Positions 7,400 to 13,548 of a stretch of 13,548 bases of DNA are shown piece after piece (the first letter of the stretch is position 1; the number at the start of each line of letters is the position of its first letter). This stretch comes from Alphaproteobacteria bacterium (GTDB lineage: Bacteria > Pseudomonadota > Alphaproteobacteria > Sphingomonadales > Sphingomonadaceae), in the NCBI GenBank assembly GCA_005882415.1, contig VBAE01000105.1, positions 2,707-16,254 on the forward strand, written 5' to 3'. Under the pieces are notes generated by a model. That model was not told the origin of the DNA. It made no database searches and was given only the letters and a program-made list of their open reading frames with translations. The position numbers and the translations under genes are program-made.

Positions 7400-7495
7400 C
7401 GTCATTCCGGGCTCGACCCGGAATCCATGAACACAGGTCGGCGAGAACTGGACACGAACCGTGTTCATGGATGCCGGATCAAGTCCGGCATGACG
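7400..7495. repeat. 96-nt palindromic REP-like element, copy 3
   Basis: It has the same 96-nt length, outer arms and internal arm hairpins as the copies at 6153 and 6279. Differences lie mainly in the 26-nt centre (aggtcggcgagaactggaca...). It sits between the start of the methyltransferase gene and the 3' end of the first CsgG-like gene. The methyltransferase is thus bracketed by copies in the same orientation, which could recombine and delete it. Confidence 0.9.
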
Positions 7496-7520
7496 AAGGA
7501 GGGCAAGCCCAGTGCCCGTT

Positions 7521-8297
7521 CTATTGCGCCTGGGGGGCCGCCGCGCTTGGGTCGAGGGGGAGGCCGCCGAGCTGCGTCACCAAATCCGTATAGGCCTTGA
7601 GGTAGGCGAGCACGACCACCTGTCCGATGTCGGTGTCGGTGTAACCCGTCGCTCCGGCGCCCGCGAAGCCGCCCCAGAAGGCGCCGCCGCCGCCGCCCCA
7701 GCCGATGTCGGTCTTGCGGTAATAGCCCTCGGTCATCCGCTCCTGCTCGGTGGTGCGGCTGTTGACCAAAGTCAGCATGACATTGGCCTCTTTCTTCTTG
7801 ATGTTGATCCCGCCGGCGATCGCGCCCGCGGCCCCGCCCAGGAAGTGCCGGCCGAAGCCGCCGAGTACCGCGCCGACCGCATTGCCGCCGCTGTTCGAAT
7901 TCTGGCTGACGATGTCCGGAACGATGAAATAGTCGGCCGCCTTGACCTGCGCCCGGCCGATGTTCGAGCCCTGCTGGAGCTCGCCATTGTCGGCGAGCGC
8001 ACGCTCGATGTTGCGGCTTGCCAGCCCTTTGCCGCGGTCGACCAGGCCGAAGCAGCCCGATTTCATCACGAACATCTTGATCACCGCCTCGGGGCTTCCG
8101 AGGCCCATCGCCTGCCACCAATTGGTGTCGGGCTCGACCACCGCGATGGTGCCGAGCTTCCTCGTGCAGATCGGGATCCGGGCCTCGCCCTTGTCCTGGA
8201 CCTGGCGGCCGGACGAGCGGTCCTTGCCGCCGGCGTCGGCCGGCGTGGCCGCGAGTGCGGCGGCGAAAATAGCGGATAGGATGATGGTCTTGCGCAA
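7521..8297 (-). CDS. Secreted CsgG/HfaB-family protein, paralog 1 (TTG start)
   Basis: This 258-residue protein has a signal peptide (LRKTIILSAIFAAALAATPADAG). The mature part follows the CsgG-family order: ICTRKLGTIAVVEPDTNWW, MFVMKSGCFGLVDRGKGL, ADYFIVPDIVSQN, a Gly-rich segment, NIKKKEANVMLTLVNSRTTEQ and DTDIGQVVVLAYLKAY. CsgG forms the outer-membrane curli secretion pore and HfaB acts in holdfast attachment. This protein has no lipobox Cys, unlike E. coli CsgG, so it may be a soluble or non-lipidated relative. The TTG at 8295-8297 is chosen because it aligns with the ATG of the paralog at 10001 (LRKTIIL versus MRKFIFL) and has GGGGAG 7 nt upstream. The frame stays open to 8456, but that stretch looks noncoding. 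The pore function is not shown. Confidence 0.75.
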   Translation of the reverse strand: MRKTIILSAIFAAALAATPADAGGKDRSSGRQVQDKGEARIPICTRKLGTIAVVEPDTNWWQAMGLGSPEAVIKMFVMKSGCFGLVDRGKGLASRNIERALADNGELQQGSNIGRAQVKAADYFIVPDIVSQNSNSGGNAVGAVLGGFGRHFLGGAAGAIAGGINIKKKEANVMLTLVNSRTTEQERMTEGYYRKTDIGWGGGGGAFWGGFAGAGATGYTDTDIGQVVVLAYLKAYTDLVTQLGGLPLDPSAAAPQAQ

Positions 8298-8457
8298 CGT
8301 CTGTCTCCCCACGGACGAAGTTGAACTCGCGGCAACGCATCGAACCGGGGCAGGCGGGGCCGATCCCCCCAAGGACCCGGGGCGGAAACTATCATTTCGG
8401 GCCGGTGTCGGGAACCCTTCATTGCCGCGGCCGGTGAAAGAGCGCAGGTTCTCCAAT
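8298..8457. promoter_or_regulatory. Divergent intergenic region between CsgG-like paralog 1 and the secreted unknown protein
   Basis: This 160-nt gap separates two genes transcribed away from each other and must hold their promoters if both are expressed. The ribosome binding site of the minus-strand gene is seen as ctcccc at 8305-8310. No confident -35/-10 pair or operator was found by eye. Confidence 0.4.
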
Positions 8458-9096
8458 ATGGGCCTCGCTCGAGCACTCCTCCTCGCACTACTGCCGCTGG
8501 CGACGGCCGCCGCGCCGCCTTCTCCGGCGGGGGAGTATCGGCTGGTGGGCGAGGTCGACGTCGCCTCGGGCTTCCTGCTGACGCAGGACGGTCATTTCCA
8601 ATATTTCCTGATGGCGGGATCCTTGGACCAGCGGGCGGAGGGGCGCTGGACCAGCGACGGCAAGACCGTGCTGTTCACCAGCGAGCCGAAGCCGGTAGCG
8701 CCGCTGTTCAAGGCGGGCACCGAAGCCCGCACCGAGGCGGAGAAGCTCACCATCCGCGTGGTCAGCGCGGAAGGGCACGGCATTGCCGGGGTCGACCTGC
8801 GCATAGGCTTCGCGACCGGCAACCCGATCGACAGTTACACCCAGGAGGATGGCTGGTCGCTCCCGCGCGAGGAGACCCGCACGCCGCTCTGGGTCGAGCT
8901 CTCCCTCGCGCAATACGGAATGGAGCCCCAGCGTTTCCCGATCGATTTGGCGAAGGCGAACGCCCTCGGCTTCACCCTCGTCGCCAACGATTTCGGTGTG
9001 GTCGACTTCGAAGCCCTCCCCGCCGATCTGACGCCGACGGGGCTAACCACCCACCGCGGCGGCGGCGACCAGAAGTACGAGCGGATCACGGACTAA
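8458..9096 (+). CDS. Secreted protein of unknown function
   Basis: This 212-residue protein begins with a signal peptide (MGLARALLLALLPLATAAAPP, cleavage near residue 18-20). The mature part starts GEYRLVGEVDVASGFLLTQD and continues GHFQYFLMAGSLDQRAEGRW, a pattern suggesting a small beta-rich lipocalin-like fold. A second half (about residues 85-185) reads like a beta-sandwich carrying RVVSAEGHGIAGVDLRIGF and EETRTPLWVEL, resembling carboxypeptidase-regulatory or transthyretin-like folds. No catalytic motif and no Cys were seen. The ATG at 8458 directly precedes the hydrophobic leader; the Shine-Dalgarno is weak (cagg). It lies between the two CsgG-like paralogs, divergent from the first and convergent with the second. 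I do not recognise the family; the fold comments are impressions only. Confidence 0.72.
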   Translation: MGLARALLLALLPLATAAAPPSPAGEYRLVGEVDVASGFLLTQDGHFQYFLMAGSLDQRAEGRWTSDGKTVLFTSEPKPVAPLFKAGTEARTEAEKLTIRVVSAEGHGIAGVDLRIGFATGNPIDSYTQEDGWSLPREETRTPLWVELSLAQYGMEPQRFPIDLAKANALGFTLVANDFGVVDFEALPADLTPTGLTTHRGGGDQKYERITD

Positions 9097-9099
9097 ATT

Positions 9100-9262
9100 C
9101 CTCCCCGCGAGCGCAAGCTCGGGGGGAGGGGGACCCCGTGCAACGGGGTGGAGGGGTAGAAGGCTGGGTGTCGGAGATTCTCGCGCGAACCACCTAGGCC
9201 GAGCCTGCTACCCCTCCACCACATTTCGTGTGGTCCCCCTCCCCATCCTGCGGATGGGGAGG
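9100..9262. repeat. Structured intergenic repeat, copy B (about 163 nt)
   Basis: It has the same plan as the copy at 2517-2676: a terminal hairpin, accccgt-gca-acggggt, ggaggggta, a variable centre with attctcgcgcgaacc, then tacccctcc, accacat-ttc-gtgtggt and a closing hairpin ccccatcc-tgc-ggatgggg. It fills the gap between two convergent genes exactly, starting 3 nt after the stop at 9096 and ending 4 nt before the opposite-strand stop at 9267. It could serve as a two-way transcription end. Confidence 0.88.
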
Positions 9263-9266
9263 CAGT

Positions 9267-10001
9267 TCAGCGCGACGCCTGAGGCGCAGCCGCGCCCGGG
9301 TTCGCCGGAAGCCCACCAAGCTGCGCCACCAAATTCTTGTACGCATCCAAATACGCAAGCACCAAAACCTGCCCGATATCCGTATTCTGATAGCCCGAGG
9401 CGCCGGCGCTGGCGAAGCCGCCCCACCAGCCGGCACCGCCGCCGCCGCCGAAGCTCCAGTCGGACTTGCGGGCATAGCCTTCGGTCATCCGCTCCTGCTC
9501 GGTGGTGCGGGCGTTGACCAGGGTCAGCATCACGTTCGCCTCCTTCTTGGAGACCGACACGTTGGCCGCGATCGAGCCGAAGGTCGAATGGCCGAGGAAG
9601 CCGCCCAGCGCGGCGCCGATGCCGCCGCCGCCCGAATTCTCGTTCTTCGAAACGATGTCGGGGACGATGAAATAGTCGGCGGCCTTCACCTGGCCGCGGC
9701 CGATGTTGGAGCCCTGCTGGAGCTCGCCATTGTCGGCCATCGCCCGCTCGATATTGCGGCTGGCGAGGCCCTTGTTGCGGTCGTTCAGCACCGCCTCCGG
9801 GCTGCCGAGGCCGAGGCCCTGCCACCAATTATTGTCCGGCTCGACGATGGAGATGGTGCCGAGCTTGCGGGTGCAGACCGGGATTTCCGCGACGCCCTTC
9901 TCCTGCGCCTTGCGCCCCGAAGAGCGGTCGGCGGCAAAGGCCGGCGAGAAGGTGACGAAGGTGCACGCGAACGCCGCGGCGAGAAAGATGAACTTGCGCA
10001 T
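9267..10001 (-). CDS. Secreted CsgG/HfaB-family protein, paralog 2 (internal 12-codon deletion)
   Basis: This 244-residue protein has a clear signal peptide (MRKFIFLAAAFACTFVTFSPAFA, cut before ADRSSG). It aligns with the protein encoded at 7521-8297 over the full mature length: CTRKLGTISIVEPDNNWWQG, ASRNIERAMADNGELQQGSN, AADYFIVPDIVSKN, VSKKEANVMLTLVNARTTEQ and NTDIGQVLVLAYLDAY. Where paralog 1 has GSPEAVIKMFVMKSGCFGLVD, this copy reads GSPEAVLND, so 12 codons including the only mature-part Cys after the CTRK region are gone, in frame. The segment forms a conserved strand region in the family, so activity may be changed. AGGGGGA lies 6 nt before the ATG. Like paralog 1 it has no lipobox. It is convergent with the secreted unknown protein. 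Function in curli-like or holdfast-like export is only inferred from family. Confidence 0.75.
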   Translation of the reverse strand: MRKFIFLAAAFACTFVTFSPAFAADRSSGRKAQEKGVAEIPVCTRKLGTISIVEPDNNWWQGLGLGSPEAVLNDRNKGLASRNIERAMADNGELQQGSNIGRGQVKAADYFIVPDIVSKNENSGGGGIGAALGGFLGHSTFGSIAANVSVSKKEANVMLTLVNARTTEQERMTEGYARKSDWSFGGGGGAGWWGGFASAGASGYQNTDIGQVLVLAYLDAYKNLVAQLGGLPANPGAAAPQASR

Positions 10002-10165
10002 TTAAGGTCCCCCTGATTGGGCTGAGCCCCGTCCTGCGAGGCGATGGCGGCCCGTTAGGGGAGGGGCGCGGCGGGGTAAGCCCCCTTGCGTCGGGAGCGA
10101 CCCCTGCTGCTGCGAAAATGCGCGGGGTTCGACGAATTGCGCGGACGGAGCGACGAGTTCGCAGT

Positions 10166-10327
10166 CCTCCCCGCGCGAAGCGGGGGGAGGGGGACCACAT
10201 GCAATGTGGTGGAGGGGTAACTGGCTCAGCTCCGGAGGTTCGCGCGAGAACCTCCCGGCCTCAGCGCCTTCTACCCCTCCACCACCCTACGGGTGGTCCC
10301 CCTCCCCATCGCTTCGCGATAGGGAGG
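10166..10327. repeat. Structured intergenic repeat, copy C (about 162 nt)
   Basis: This is the third copy of the element at 2517-2676 and 9100-9262. Left hairpin ccccgc-gcgaa-gcgggg, then accacat-gca-atgtggt, ggaggggta, a centre with ggttcgcgcgagaacc, tacccctcc, accaccc-tac-gggtggt and a right hairpin cctccccatcgc-ttc-gcgatagggagg. It ends 4 nt before the stop of the GH39-like gene. The rest of the 330-nt gap (10002-10165) is the leader of CsgG-like paralog 2, with a Shine-Dalgarno at 10008-10014 and no clear promoter by eye. Confidence 0.88.
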
Positions 10328-10331
10328 AATG

Positions 10332-11894
10332 TCAGCGGCGACCCAGCTCTACCATCACCACGTCATGGTCGCGCATCGGGAGGTTCAGCGTTGCCCTGCC
10401 ATCGCGCCCCACGCGCACCGTCCGCACCTCCGGCACATCCCGCGTCAGCGCTTGCAACCGCGCGACCTGCGCAGGAGTCAGCACCTCCGGCCGCCCCATG
10501 TCCAGATAGGCCGTGTACGCATCGTTCTGCCGGTATCCCGTCCGCCTGATCCGCACCTGATAACGCCCCGCCTTCAGCCCCGAGAACCGAACCGCCAGCG
10601 GCGGCGCCTCCGCGGCCGGCCGCACCTTGCGAAAGAAGGGCCGGTTGCTCACCACCTGCTCCGGGAGGACGTCGCGCCACGCCAGAACCTGCACAGTCCG
10701 GCCCTTCAGCGCCGCGATGCTGTCCGGGTCGCCGGTGGCAAGCTCACGCTCCCCCAGCGCGTTCAGATATTTGTAGGCGAACCAGGCGGCCTTGCGGATG
10801 CCTTGCGGGTTCATCAGACCGAAGCCGCCGTCGAACGGCCGGGTCTGCGGGCCCGGCTCCTCGAACAGGTCGCTAAATGTCCAATAGCTCATCCCCTGCG
10901 CCAGCCCCTCGGTCCGGCGGAGCTTCGCGAGGATGTAGGCGGCGCTCATATAATCGTCATGGATCGGGTCGCGCGGATTGTAGCTGGTGCTCCATTCGGT
11001 GAAGAACAGCGGCAGCCCCGGGCGCGCCGAGGCCTCGATCTGCTCCCGCACCCGCCGCACGTCGCCGATCACCGCGTCGGGGCTTCTCGAGAGCTTGTTG
11101 TCGCCCTCGCCATTCTCGTCGAGGAAGCCGCCGTCGACGCCGTACGTATGGGTTGTGACGAAATCCACGGGGAGCCCGTGCTTCTCGGCATAAGCAAGGA
11201 ATTCCGGCACCCACGCCGCGCCCGCGGTGGACGGCCCGCCGACGCGGAGCTTGGGGTCCACCGCCTTGAGCGCCTTCGCGGTGCGCCCGTAATAGTCGAA
11301 ATAGGCCGCCTGGTCCGCGCCTTCCCAGAAGCCGGCGAGGTTCGGCTCGTTCCAGAATTCGAAATACCAGCTGCGCACCTCCGCCGCGCCGTAGCGCTGG
11401 ATCAGGTGGCGGGCGAAGGCGTCGACCAAAGCCGACCATTTCTCCGGCTGCGGGTGGGAGGTGTTGCCCTTCCAGTAGAAGATCGTCTGTTCCGACGACT
11501 TCATCGCCGACGGCGACCAGCCGAGCTCGACGAAGGGCTTGAGCCCCATCTTGAGCAGCCGGTCGTAGAGAGTATCGATCTTGGTCCAGTCATAGACCGG
11601 CTTGCCGCCGACCTCGCGATAGGTGCCGAGCGTGTCGTGGAAGATGTCGTGGAAGCGGATATAGCGGAAGCCGAGCTCGTCCTGGACAATGCGCAGCTGC
11701 GCCAGGCTGTCGTCGCGGATCAGCGTCCCCGGAAAGTCCGACCCGATCGACAGCGACGCCATCCGGTCGCGCACCTTCGGCGCCTGCCGCACGTCGACCG
11801 AGATCGCCCGCGGCGCGGCGGCGGCCTGTGCCGGCCCGGAGAACGCCAGGGCAGCCGCCACTATCGCGCCGCCGATCAACCGCTTGAGGCCCAT
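10332..11894 (-). CDS. Secreted GH39-type glycoside hydrolase (beta-xylosidase-like)
   Basis: This 520-residue protein has a signal peptide (MGLKRLIGGAIVAAALAFSG, cut after AQA near 24). A (beta/alpha)8 catalytic domain of clan GH-A follows (about 30-385). FRYIRFHDIFHD (76-87) and YFEFWNEPNLAGFW (177-190) contain the acid/base Glu183 of the NEP motif. PLFFTEWSTSYN (295-306) contains the probable nucleophile Glu300, and THTYG (249-252) is also typical. Residues after about 385 form a beta-sandwich, as in GH39 beta-xylosidases and alpha-L-iduronidase. Substrate is not certain: xylosides, arabinofuranosides or rhamnose-containing glycans are possible. The start ATG at 11894 is chosen because AGGGAGGGAGC lies immediately upstream and the signal peptide begins there; the frame is open 54 nt further. 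The AraC-type regulator gene lies upstream on the same strand. Confidence 0.85.
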   Translation of the reverse strand: MGLKRLIGGAIVAAALAFSGPAQAAAAPRAISVDVRQAPKVRDRMASLSIGSDFPGTLIRDDSLAQLRIVQDELGFRYIRFHDIFHDTLGTYREVGGKPVYDWTKIDTLYDRLLKMGLKPFVELGWSPSAMKSSEQTIFYWKGNTSHPQPEKWSALVDAFARHLIQRYGAAEVRSWYFEFWNEPNLAGFWEGADQAAYFDYYGRTAKALKAVDPKLRVGGPSTAGAAWVPEFLAYAEKHGLPVDFVTTHTYGVDGGFLDENGEGDNKLSRSPDAVIGDVRRVREQIEASARPGLPLFFTEWSTSYNPRDPIHDDYMSAAYILAKLRRTEGLAQGMSYWTFSDLFEEPGPQTRPFDGGFGLMNPQGIRKAAWFAYKYLNALGERELATGDPDSIAALKGRTVQVLAWRDVLPEQVVSNRPFFRKVRPAAEAPPLAVRFSGLKAGRYQVRIRRTGYRQNDAYTAYLDMGRPEVLTPAQVARLQALTRDVPEVRTVRVGRDGRATLNLPMRDHDVVMVELGRR

Positions 11895-11963
11895 GCTCCC
11901 TCCCTGATTCCGCACCCAGCCTAGCCGCCCCGGCGCGCCGTCGTCCACCGCCCCCTCTCACCG

Positions 11964-11981
11964 TACCGTAGGCGCACGGTA
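11964..11981. promoter_or_regulatory. Inverted repeat upstream of the GH39-like gene, candidate operator
   Basis: taccgt (11964-11969) and acggta (11976-11981) are perfect inverted arms with a 6-nt spacer, in the 162-nt gap between the AraC-type gene and the GH39-like gene, about 70 nt before the latter's start. Such symmetry suits a dimeric regulator. AraC proteins usually prefer direct repeats, so the link to the neighbouring regulator is uncertain. Confidence 0.35.
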
Positions 11982-12056
11982 TGGACCCAAAATCTCAGGC
12001 CTCTAGAAGTGCGGTCTCGGCGCAGGCACCCCCAACGTACCTGCCCGGTGAGCCCG

Positions 12057-13097
12057 TCATCCCTTCTGGTCGATGGCGGGCTCTACTTTTTTCAGCAGCC
12101 GCCACTCGCGCGGCGGGCGGCCGAACTTCCCCGCGAACCAGCGGCTGAACGATCCCGAGGACGAATAGCCGGCGAGGAACGCGACCTCCGAGATCGGCAG
12201 GTCCGTGTCGGCGAGTAGCTCGCAGGCGACGTTGCCGCGGGTCGCTTCGACCAGGTCGGTGAAACCGATGCCGGCCGAGGCGAGCCTGCGCTGCAGAGCG
12301 CGGGGATGGATTCCGAGCTGCCGCGCCACGCGGGCAAGCGTTGCGGCTCCGCTCGGCAGCAGCAGGCTGATCGACGCCCGCACCTGGTCGGAGAGTGAGG
12401 GTGCCGGCAGTTCCTGCGTCAGCAGGTCGACATAGCTCTGGGCGTGCTGGACGAAGCCGGGGTCCGCATAAGCGTTCTCCCGGTCCAGCGTTGCGGCCGC
12501 GACCACGAGGCCGTTGAACGGCCGGTTGAACAGCAAGGGCGCGCGGAAGATCCTCCGGTGGACGCTGTCGTCTGCGGGCGGCGGATAGCGGAAATGCACT
12601 TCAGCCGGGCGCCACCCCCCGAACATCGCCCCGCCGAGGAAGCCGCCGGTGAGCGCCATGACCAGCTCGATGGTCTGCCGGTTGGCGACCCCCGGGCTCA
12701 CCGCGACGAGGATATGCGCCTCATCGCCGGCCTCCACGAATTCGAGCTCCAATATGTCGGAGATCAGCCTTTGGTAAGAGATCACGCTTCGGACTACGGT
12801 GCGCAGGTTGCTCTCGTGCCGGAGCAGCAGGCTGAGCGGGCCGAGGCTTGCGAATTCCCGCCGCTCCGCAAGCATCAGCGCAAAGCTCTCGCAGTCCGAG
12901 CGGCGGGCCGATTCGACGAGCAGCCGGCTCACCGCCGAGGCCGGGATCCGGTTCTCCGGCCCGTCGAGCAGCTTCGGCTCGATCCCGAACTCGCGCAGCA
13001 TGGCCGGCCCGTCCAGACCCAGCGACCCGGCCACGGCGACATAGTTGGTCAGCGCCGCCGCTCGTACCGTCGGCACATGTCCCGTCGCTTCCGGCAT
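12057..13097 (-). CDS. AraC-family transcriptional regulator (Arabinose_bd-type sensor domain)
   Basis: This 346-residue protein has an N-terminal ligand-sensing domain of the OruR/ArgR-like Arabinose_bd type. AALTNYVAVAGSLGLDGPAM (14-33), LLVESARRSDCESFALML (59-76) and FASLGPLSLLLRHESNLRTV (82-101) are characteristic. A C-terminal AraC double helix-turn-helix spans about 253-335: LARVARQLGIHPRALQRRLA and then ISEVAFLAGYSSSGSFSRWF and GRPPREWR. The ATG at 13097 gives the usual family length; the frame is open to 13271, but the added residues are Arg/Ala-rich and unlike the family. It is upstream of the GH39-like gene on the same strand and divergent from the receiver-like gene. It may control the glycosidase, in the manner of many sugar-responsive AraC proteins, but members with this sensor domain respond to varied small molecules. 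The ligand is unknown. Confidence 0.88.
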   Translation of the reverse strand: MPEATGHVPTVRAAALTNYVAVAGSLGLDGPAMLREFGIEPKLLDGPENRIPASAVSRLLVESARRSDCESFALMLAERREFASLGPLSLLLRHESNLRTVVRSVISYQRLISDILELEFVEAGDEAHILVAVSPGVANRQTIELVMALTGGFLGGAMFGGWRPAEVHFRYPPPADDSVHRRIFRAPLLFNRPFNGLVVAAATLDRENAYADPGFVQHAQSYVDLLTQELPAPSLSDQVRASISLLLPSGAATLARVARQLGIHPRALQRRLASAGIGFTDLVEATRGNVACELLADTDLPISEVAFLAGYSSSGSFSRWFAGKFGRPPREWRLLKKVEPAIDQKG

Positions 13098-13189
13098 CAA
13101 CTGCACCCCAATTGTCGTTCTCCGCGAAGAGAGGGTTCGGCTGGGGCGGTAGAAGCACAAGGTTAGCCAAACAACCCGCAGGCAGGATT

Positions 13190-13548
13190 TTGCTCGAGCA
13201 CCTAGCCCTCTCGCGCCGCAACGCCGCGCCCGTTCCGCCCAACTTCGCAGTCCCGCTGCGGCGTTCCGCACCGGCGCGCCCCGTCCGCCGCCCGTCCTCG
13301 CGCGGCCCCGGCTTCCCGGTCTATCTGGTCGAGCCGGAGCGCGCCTCGCGCCTCGCTCTGGTCCGCGACCTCACCAGCGCCGGCTTCGCCGCCCGGCCCT
13401 TCGCCACCCCCGACGAGCTCAATGCCGCGCTTGCCGATCTCCCGCCCGGCTGCGTGGTCATGGACGTCGCCTCCGCCTCGGCGGCGGAGAAGGACAGGAT
13501 CGTCGGCCTCCCGACCATCCTCATCTACGCCTCGCTCGACGAAGTGGA
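13190..13548 (+). CDS. Atypical receiver-domain (FixJ-like) protein, 3' end missing
   Basis: The frame runs off the window. Its codons end in G/C as expected for real genes here. From 13316 the product reads PVYLVEPERASRLALVRDLT, then SAGFAARPFATPDELNAALA and DLPPGCVVMDV, matching the first half of FixJ/NarL-type receivers (compare VVDDDE...SAGF...PGCVLLDVRMPG). The phosphorylatable Asp position is present in VVMDV, but the acidic pair near the N-terminus is replaced by Glu-Pro and the RMPGMDG loop is missing, replaced by the short ASASAAEKDRIVGLP. The start is uncertain: the TTG at 13190 has AGGA only 2 nt upstream and would add a 42-residue Pro/Arg-rich leader. It is divergent from the AraC gene, with a 92-nt gap that shows no clear promoter. 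Output domain, if any, lies beyond the window. Confidence 0.62.
   Translation, partial: MLEHLALSRRNAAPVPPNFAVPLRRSAPARPVRRPSSRGPGFPVYLVEPERASRLALVRDLTSAGFAARPFATPDELNAALADLPPGCVVMDVASASAAEKDRIVGLPTILIYASLDEV

Noticed and set aside
6409..7593. 394-codon plus-strand open frame opposite the methyltransferase
   Set aside because: The minus-strand frame has intact SAM motif I and NPPY; the plus-strand product has no recognisable motif and runs through a REP-like repeat.
10329..11924. 531-codon plus-strand open frame opposite the GH39-type gene
   Set aside because: The minus strand encodes a signal peptide and both catalytic Glu motifs; the plus frame is a GC-driven shadow.
12444..13166. 240-codon plus-strand open frame opposite the AraC regulator
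   Set aside because: It is antisense to a clear AraC-family sensor domain, with no motif of its own.
13146..13174. Possible -35 TTGTTT / -10 TACCGC pair, 17 nt apart, for the AraC gene on the minus strand
   Set aside because: The -10 match is too weak to call a promoter.

Overview
The window is high-GC DNA with strongly G/C-ending codons. A large TonB-dependent receptor, TadE/TadG-type genes, CsgG/HfaB-type proteins and short palindromic intergenic repeats point to an alphaproteobacterium, most likely of the Sphingomonadales. This assignment is inferred from gene families and style, not from a marker gene.

Layout. Positions 1-2508 hold the 3' part of a TonB-dependent outer-membrane receptor. 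After a 160-nt structured repeat comes a compact operon, 2778-5289, with three overlapping genes: a TadG-like protein and two TadE-like pseudopilins. The second pseudopilin carries a long Ser/Thr tail ending in Cys. The operon closes with a good intrinsic terminator. A secreted M15-type peptidase (5463-6092) follows, then a tandem pair of 96-nt palindromic repeats. Next, on the minus strand, is a class I SAM-dependent methyltransferase with an NPPY motif (6406-7332).

From 7521 to 10001, two paralogous secreted CsgG-family proteins on the minus strand flank an unrecognised secreted protein on the plus strand. The second paralog lacks 12 codons in frame. From 10332 to 13097, on the minus strand, are a secreted GH39-type glycosidase and, upstream of it, an AraC-family regulator with an OruR/ArgR-like sensor domain. 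The window ends in the start of a divergent gene encoding an atypical receiver domain.

Together the genes describe cell-envelope biology: outer-membrane uptake, pilus-like fibre assembly, peptidoglycan trimming, CsgG-type envelope proteins and extracellular glycan hydrolysis. The least ordinary items are: (1) a three-copy, about 160-nt intergenic element whose hairpins change sequence but keep pairing, and which abuts stop codons; (2) the TadE protein with the Cys-terminated Ser/Thr tail; (3) the CsgG-like pair with a clean internal deletion; and (4) the degenerate receiver at the end. No CRISPR array, tRNA, rRNA, transposase or phage gene was seen, and no complete new multi-gene system can be demonstrated from this window alone.
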